A DNA stretch of 64,000 nt from the NCBI RefSeq assembly GCF_003573695.1, contig NC_039361.1, forward strand, positions 34,909,702-34,973,701, written 5' to 3'. Source of the DNA: Papaver somniferum. Taxonomy: Eukaryota; Streptophyta; Magnoliopsida; Ranunculales; Papaveraceae. How positions within the stretch are numbered: the stretch's first letter is position 1; every line of letters begins with the position of its first letter. Positions 59,258-64,000 of this stretch are shown piece after piece. The notes under the pieces are model-generated. The model saw nothing but the letters and a program-made list of their open reading frames with translations, made no database searches and had not been told where the DNA came from. The translations under genes and the position numbers were made by a program.

Positions 59258-61239
59258 TGGTAGTGATCAAAACTATAAGTCTTGATTACTAGTCTATTTA
59301 TAGATGTCTCGGACTAGGATAGATTGTGTAGTTGAGCATTAGACTTCACGATTTTTATCATTGAAGACGAAGAACTACTAAGGAGAGCTTGTGGAACTTC
59401 ATCAACAAAAAAGTATGTGGAGACTGAAACTCATCTATCACTTGGAAAGTCTATTTCTACTCTATCTCCTATATTGATACATAAGTCGTGTTACGATATA
59501 GTTTTCTATTATACGCATTTGAGATTTCGAGTTAAGTTTAACTTTCTTACATATTTCTCGGAATATGTGTTGGCAAGCTTTCGCTTCGACCAAGTTCATC
59601 TTATATTCTTGATGAAAGTCAAAATATGATCATGTGAAAATTTCCGAGTAACATCTTACATGGTTTGTGTGATACAATCATTTGATGTAGACTTGGAATG
59701 TTTCATTATGATTATTTAAATAACTTGAAAATTTCTTTGATACTAATAGTGTGTGAAAACGGATATTGTCATCCTCTAAGAAAGTTTCAATGATTGAAAT
59801 AAGAGTTTAGAACACTTAACCATTATTGGATTATGACATGTTGTGTACTCTTGCACATATGTGATCCATGGAAGGGAACCCTGGTATGCGTACCCGTACG
59901 CGTACCTGTTGGTTTGAGAAGTTCGGGAACCTAAGTATGCGCACCCGTATGCATACTAGCGTAAGGTTCATGTCCGAGATTTTCTGTTGGGGATTAGCGG
60001 TATGCGTACCCGTTCGCGTACTAGCGAAACCCAATTTTAGTCCGGGTTTTTCAAGTATGCGTACCTGTTCGCGTACATGAAGGTTAAAGTTCTAAAATCG
60101 CTTTAGTACATGAACTAATACATTTATATAATAAGGAATGCATTCTTTGCAAACAGTGTCTATAATGTTCATGAATTGGTTCGAGTGAATCAAACCGATT
60201 TTGCTTCAACTATGTTCTTGTATACTTCTATGAGAATATAAGAATTGAACAACTCTTTAACTAGTTTCATTTGAGTCATTTGAACTAGTTATGGTTAAGA
60301 TGAATAAGGTTGATATGAGAGTATTCATATGGCTAACCTTGGGTAACTATTGTTGAGCCAACATGGTGTACACGTTTAGGTACGGCTGCATAAACCTAAA
60401 TGAAGGTACATTTCATTTGTGTGTAGCAAGCTAAGTTCGATCTAACAGTTGAAAGATATTAGCTTGAAACTAACCAGGTTTTCATATAATGATGAATATT
60501 GAATGCTTTGTTACCAAGGTAACTTAGATTGCAAACCCTGATTTGAAAAATATATAAAGGAGAACTCTAGCAACTGGGAAACCTAATCCCCACACCTCCT
60601 GTGTGATACTAGTTGCATAAGCTAGAGTCGATTCACCTTTAACCTTAGGTTTTTCACGAAACCATGTAGGTTAACGACTTGAAGACTTCATTGGGATTGT
60701 GAAGCCAGACCCCACTATTTTCTCTTTAGTTGTGTGATATGATATTGCTGTTTCTATCGTGTTTGAGTACGATCTTCTTTAAGATTGGCTCGAGATTTAA
60801 TCTTCGATAGGCAAGATAAAAAGTAATCACAAACATCTTCGTGTCATCGTTTGTGATTCCACAATATCTTGTTTCGCTACCATACGATTAAGATTATTGT
60901 GAGGTGATTGATAATACTAGTCTTTTCTTCGGGAATATAAGTCTGGGTTATCAATTGGTTCATGTTCACCTTGATTTATCAAAAGACGGAATAAAAATTG
61001 TAGGTATTTTTGTGGGAGACAAATTTATGTGTTCCTATAGACTTTTCTGTGTGAGAAAGATTTGTTTATCAAGTCTTCGAGTTTGGGTCGTAGCAACTCT
61101 TAGTTGTGGGTGAGATCAGCTAAGGGAATCAAGTGCGTAGTATCCAATATGAGATTGATCAGGGTTCAACTATAGTCCAGTCCGAAGTTCATTGGTAGTA
61201 GGCTAGTGTCTGTGTTATTTCTTTTCCGCATTACATTTT
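59258..61239 (+). repeat. Copia-like LTR, right copy with deletions
   Basis: It aligns with 50943-53030 at high identity. It lacks the first 70 bp or so, about 35 bp near 61145, and a segment between two GTGTCTGTG repeats near 61210. It ends where the gag-only element begins (61240). The dyad cluster lies at 59884-60076. Confidence 0.8.
59884..60076 (+). repeat. Dyad minisatellite in the right LTR
   Basis: Four GTATGCG...-type dyads start at 59884, 59935, 60000 and 60055 (spacing 51, 65, 55). They read GTATGCGTACCCGTACGCGT, GTATGCGCACCCGTATGCAT, GTATGCGTACCCGTTCGCGT and GTATGCGTACCTGTTCGCGT. The spacers share TTCGGGA/TCCGGG. Confidence 0.8.
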
Positions 61240-61911
61240 TGTTTTGGGGTAAAAACTGATTCTGCTGTTTTTGGTAAATTTGGGTGTGTTGATGAGAAAC
61301 GAATTCAAACCCTAAACAAATGTACTGCACATGAGTACTTTTAGATTCGAGAGTTCAATCTATAAGACTCTGGCCTAAACCAAGAAATGGCTTTTCCAGA
61401 TTCAATTCGGTCACAAAGTGAAGGAGAAGGGTTGATCTTAGGGAGGGAAGCGAATAAGGTGTTTGAGATCAGAATGTTGAATTATGAAGGTGTGGATGTT
61501 TTATGACTTGTTTCAGAAAATGGTTTCTGGGTACTTGTGTTGATAACACTTGTGTTCTGTTGAAATAGGTTGAAATCCAATTTATACAAGTCATTGAGCG
61601 CACCTTGATCTCGTAGGAAGTGGTGGTAGTTAAGTAGTGGAGAAGTGAGGTTGTGTGAAAGGTGGTTATCATCACGTTTCCATTATGAGGGATGACTAGT
61701 CACCTTTTACCCACTACTCTCTGTTAACCCGTCCGTCCTTTCCTAACACTTTATCGTAATGGGCGCGTTGAACGCCATACGCTGTAAACTACCAGACCAA
61801 TACCCCAGTGAACATCCCCCAATTTATGACATGTTTGATGTCTCGAATAAATGGGTCAAGTCGTGAACTTGCCGCTGAAAGCAGCACATAGTGCTTTTGG
61901 GTCAAATAACC
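61240..61911 (-). repeat. Terminal repeat, 3' copy
   Basis: It is over 90% identical by eye to 63060-63716. Its inner end overlaps the last codons of the gag frame. Confidence 0.75.
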
Positions 61912-62973
61912 AAATTATTTGCTGAAGTTCTCCTGCATCCAACTTCTCTTTAAAAATGCGCTTCAATTTGTTGCAATCGCTGGTGGGATGATTGACGAAC
62001 CTATGGTAACGACAATATTTTGGATTTGCCATTTCTTCTTCGGTTGGAAGACGTCTGATAGGAGGTAGCTTGATGACGCCATCTTGAATCCACGTTTCTA
62101 GGAGTTCGATTACCTCTTCAATTGTACACGGGAAGATTAGAGCAGCCTCTCCAGTTTCTTGTTGTTGTGCAGGCGCCTTAGTCGCAGCTTTCCGGGTTTG
62201 AGTTGTCTGCTGCACTAGTGCCGCACGTTTGTGTTGTTGATAGCCGTTCCCAAGATGCATTCTATTTCCACCCTCACTAGTGATAGACTGGAGGTTGGAT
62301 CTTTTATTGGAAGGACGCTTTCTTTCCTGAACATCTTTACGAGCTTCTTCATTCTGGGCCGGTTCGAATCGACTGAGTAAAGCAGCAGCGGATCTCTTAG
62401 CAGCTTCTGATGCAATATGGGAAATGATATTTTCCAAGAAGGACGCACATAATGAAATCATCTTTTCATTACGAGGACTCTGATGAGTGCGTGCTAAATC
62501 CCACGAGTCTTCTTTCTGAGTTTGAGGAAACATCTCTCGATCTTCATGAGCAGACAAGTTAGGCTGGTGGCAACCTTTCCATTCAACGTGATCATAGGCT
62601 TCATCTTCCTCACTAGGAATAGGAATATGAATCTTGGAAGAAGGACTACTACAACAGTATTGATCCAAAATGAATTGTTGGTGACGTTTCCTCCAGAATG
62701 AATGCGTGTTGGTTCCTTTGATAGTTGATCCCTGAGGACTTTCAAAAGCGCAAATACTCCGTCCCGCGTCTTGACAATAATAGCTTGATTCCTGACAATA
62801 TCATTCAGGATTTTCATCAAATCATGAATAGTTGTTAAATATTGAGACTCCATAGCCTCGACAAGGGTTTTGAATGAAAGAACGAATTCAGGAATAACAT
62901 GTGAAGTATTATCAGTACTGGGAGAAGTAAAATTGGGATTGATGGTTTCTGAACCATTCCTAAGATCAACCAT
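61856..62973 (-). pseudogene. Gag of the terminal-repeat element (one frameshift)
   Basis: The start MVDLRNGSETINPNFTSPST at 62973 leads through LTTIHDLMKILNDIVRNQAI and SKEPTRIHSGGNVTNNSFW. A shift near 62660 moves to the frame reading CCSSPSSKIHIPIPSEEDEA onward. Later parts are FEPAQNEEARKDVQERKRPS and FPCTIEEVIELLETWIQDGV, and the plant Gypsy gag-type motif PKYCRYHRFVNHPTSDCNKL follows, a Cys-His pattern. It ends FSGKFTT inside the terminal repeat. Gag packages element RNA. No protease or RT follows. Confidence 0.7.
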
Positions 62974-63039
62974 ATTGAGAAATTTAGGAAATTGAAAACG
63001 GGATATGGAAAATGATTTTTTTGCAACCGAGAGATCAAT

Positions 63040-63057
63040 CCCCCACTGTGGTCGCCA
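63040..63057 (-). other. Candidate primer-binding site
   Basis: The forward strand reads CCCCCACTGTGGTCGCCA, ending in CCA like a mature tRNA 3' end, so the element strand could pair with a tRNA. It is 2 bp from the terminal repeat. Which tRNA is meant was not determined. Confidence 0.55.
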
Positions 63058-63059
63058 GT

Positions 63060-63716
63060 TGTTTTGGGGTAAAAACTGATTCTGATGTTTTTAGTAAATT
63101 TGGGTGTGTTGATGAGAAACGAATTCAAACCCTAAACAAATATACTGCACATGAGTACTTTTAGATTCGAGAGATCAATCTGTAAGACTCTGGCCTAAAC
63201 CAAGAAATGGTCGTTCCAGATTCAATTCGGTCACAAAGTTAAGGAGAAGGGTTGATCTTAGGGAGGGAAGAGAAGAAGGTGTTTGAGATCAGATTGTTGA
63301 ATTATGAAGGTGTAACTGTTTTATGACTTGTATCAGAAAATGGTTTCTGGCTACTTGTTTTGATAACACTTGTGTTCTGTTGAAATAGGTTGAAATCCTA
63401 TTTATACAAGTCATTGAGCGCAGCTTGATTTCGTAGGAAGTGAAGGCAGTTAAGTAGTGGAGAAGTGGGGTTGTGTGAAATGTGGTGATCATCACGTTTC
63501 CATTATGAGGGAAGACTGGCCACCTTTCACCCACTACTCTCTGTTAACTGTCCGTCCTTTCCTGACACTTTCTCGTAATGGGCGCGTTGCACGCTGCACG
63601 CCGTAAACCACCAGACCAATAACCCAGTTTGTGACATGTTTGATGTCTCGAGTAAATGGGTCAAGTCGTGAACTTGTTGCTGAAAGCAGCACATAGTGCT
63701 TTTGGGTCAAATAACA
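63060..63716 (-). repeat. Terminal repeat, 5' copy
   Basis: It begins TGTTTTGGGGTAAAAACTG and ends GGGTCAAATAACA on the forward strand (TGTT...AACA termini). Confidence 0.75.
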
Positions 63717-63721
63717 AAATT

Positions 63722-64000
63722 ATTTGTGGAATCAATATTTATAAAACACCGTTTATAATCGATGTATATAAAGCATCGCTTTTAAACAAGCAACTGAAAA
63801 TAATCGATGTTCATGAAGCATCATTGTTTTCGAGGTCGTCTAAGTTAGTCGCGGAGCTTAGCGTCTTAAAAGGAGCGTGACCGTCCTCTTTCAGGGAGTT
63901 GGTAGGAGTTATGCACGCATCCTAGGGAGTGTCTGTTCAGGCCCTATAGGAGAGTGGTGACTGGTAGCCATTATAAAATCCTATCGGTCGATCCAGGTTA
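63722..64000 (+). other. Flank of the terminal-repeat element with a short triplicated coding-like motif
   Basis: The forward frame shows INIYKTPF, IIDVYKASL and IIDVHEASL in sequence; the DNA repeats are ATCGATGTATATAAAGCATC and ATCGATGTTCATGAAGCATC. The frame ends at 63880. No family is recognised, and the remainder to the window end has no call. Confidence 0.4.

Larger units (their letters stand above)
61240..63716 (-). mobile_element. Gag-only terminal-repeat retroelement (TR-GAG type)
   Basis: Direct repeats of about 660 bp (61240-61911 and 63060-63716) enclose 1.15 kb that carries only a gag frame on the reverse strand. The repeats begin TGTTTTGGGGTAAAAACTG, and the right one ends ..AATAACA. 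A tRNA-like 3' end with CCA lies 2 bp from the right repeat (63040-63057), as a primer-binding site would. There is no pol. Total length is about 2.5 kb. Similarity of the two repeats continues about 10 bp beyond the TG..CA limits, and no clean target duplication is seen, so the boundaries are provisional. Confidence 0.7.

Noticed and set aside
63040..63057. tRNA gene
   Set aside because: Only an 18-nt CCA-ended stretch is present, with no cloverleaf. Its place beside the terminal repeat fits a primer-binding site.

Overview
The window is nuclear DNA of a flowering plant. The genes have many short introns with GT...AG borders, the intergenic DNA is AT-rich, and nested retrotransposons and DNA transposons fill most of it. 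The species cannot be fixed from the sequence; the protein matches suit a eudicot.

Four genes look intact, and each could be spliced by eye into one open frame of the usual family length. They are a 20S proteasome beta subunit of the PBF1 type (20948-23769, +, 223 aa), a DUF1499 protein that is probably plastid-targeted (24333-25882, -, 225 aa), the DNA-end-binding protein KU80 (36474-41064, +, 691 aa, with a GC-AG intron) and an FKBP53-type nucleolar histone chaperone/prolyl isomerase (42837-45938, -, 479 aa). KU80 and FKBP53 converge, with a decayed inositol-transporter-like pseudogene between them. Other gene debris is a cytochrome P450 fragment (7597-7826), an unidentified orphan exon (13504-13702), an orphan first exon cut off from its promoter by a LINE (14305-14370), and a 150-bp copy of the PBF1 leader and start codon (4689-4838).

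Layout: 1-12.7 kb holds long terminal repeats of one Copia-like family, a foldback element, the PBF1 leader copy, the P450 relic and a Gypsy-type LTR. From 14.4 to 20.7 kb is a structurally complete but mutated L1-type LINE with 14-bp target duplications. PBF1 and DUF1499 fill 20.7-25.9 kb. From 25.9 to 34.1 kb is gene-free and repeat-rich, including a six-unit hairpin minisatellite. From 34.16 to 36.17 kb is a non-autonomous hAT element with a perfect 8-bp target duplication, about 300 bp upstream of the KU80 start. From 46.3 to 50.4 kb an old LINE carries two nested DNA transposons (a MULE with a 9-bp duplication and a small hAT-type element with an 8-bp duplication). From 50.9 to 61.2 kb is a gutted Copia-like element with two long LTRs, itself invaded by the 3' part of a Gypsy-type element. 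From 61.2 to 63.7 kb is a short gag-only terminal-repeat element.

The intact genes are unrelated housekeeping genes with no pathway in common. I found no convincing new biological system. The strongest items for a second look are the precisely bounded transposons, the symmetric hairpin array, the conserved dyad repeats inside the LTRs, the LINE that splits a 5' leader, and the GC-AG intron in KU80. All calls come from reading the sequence; no database search was run.
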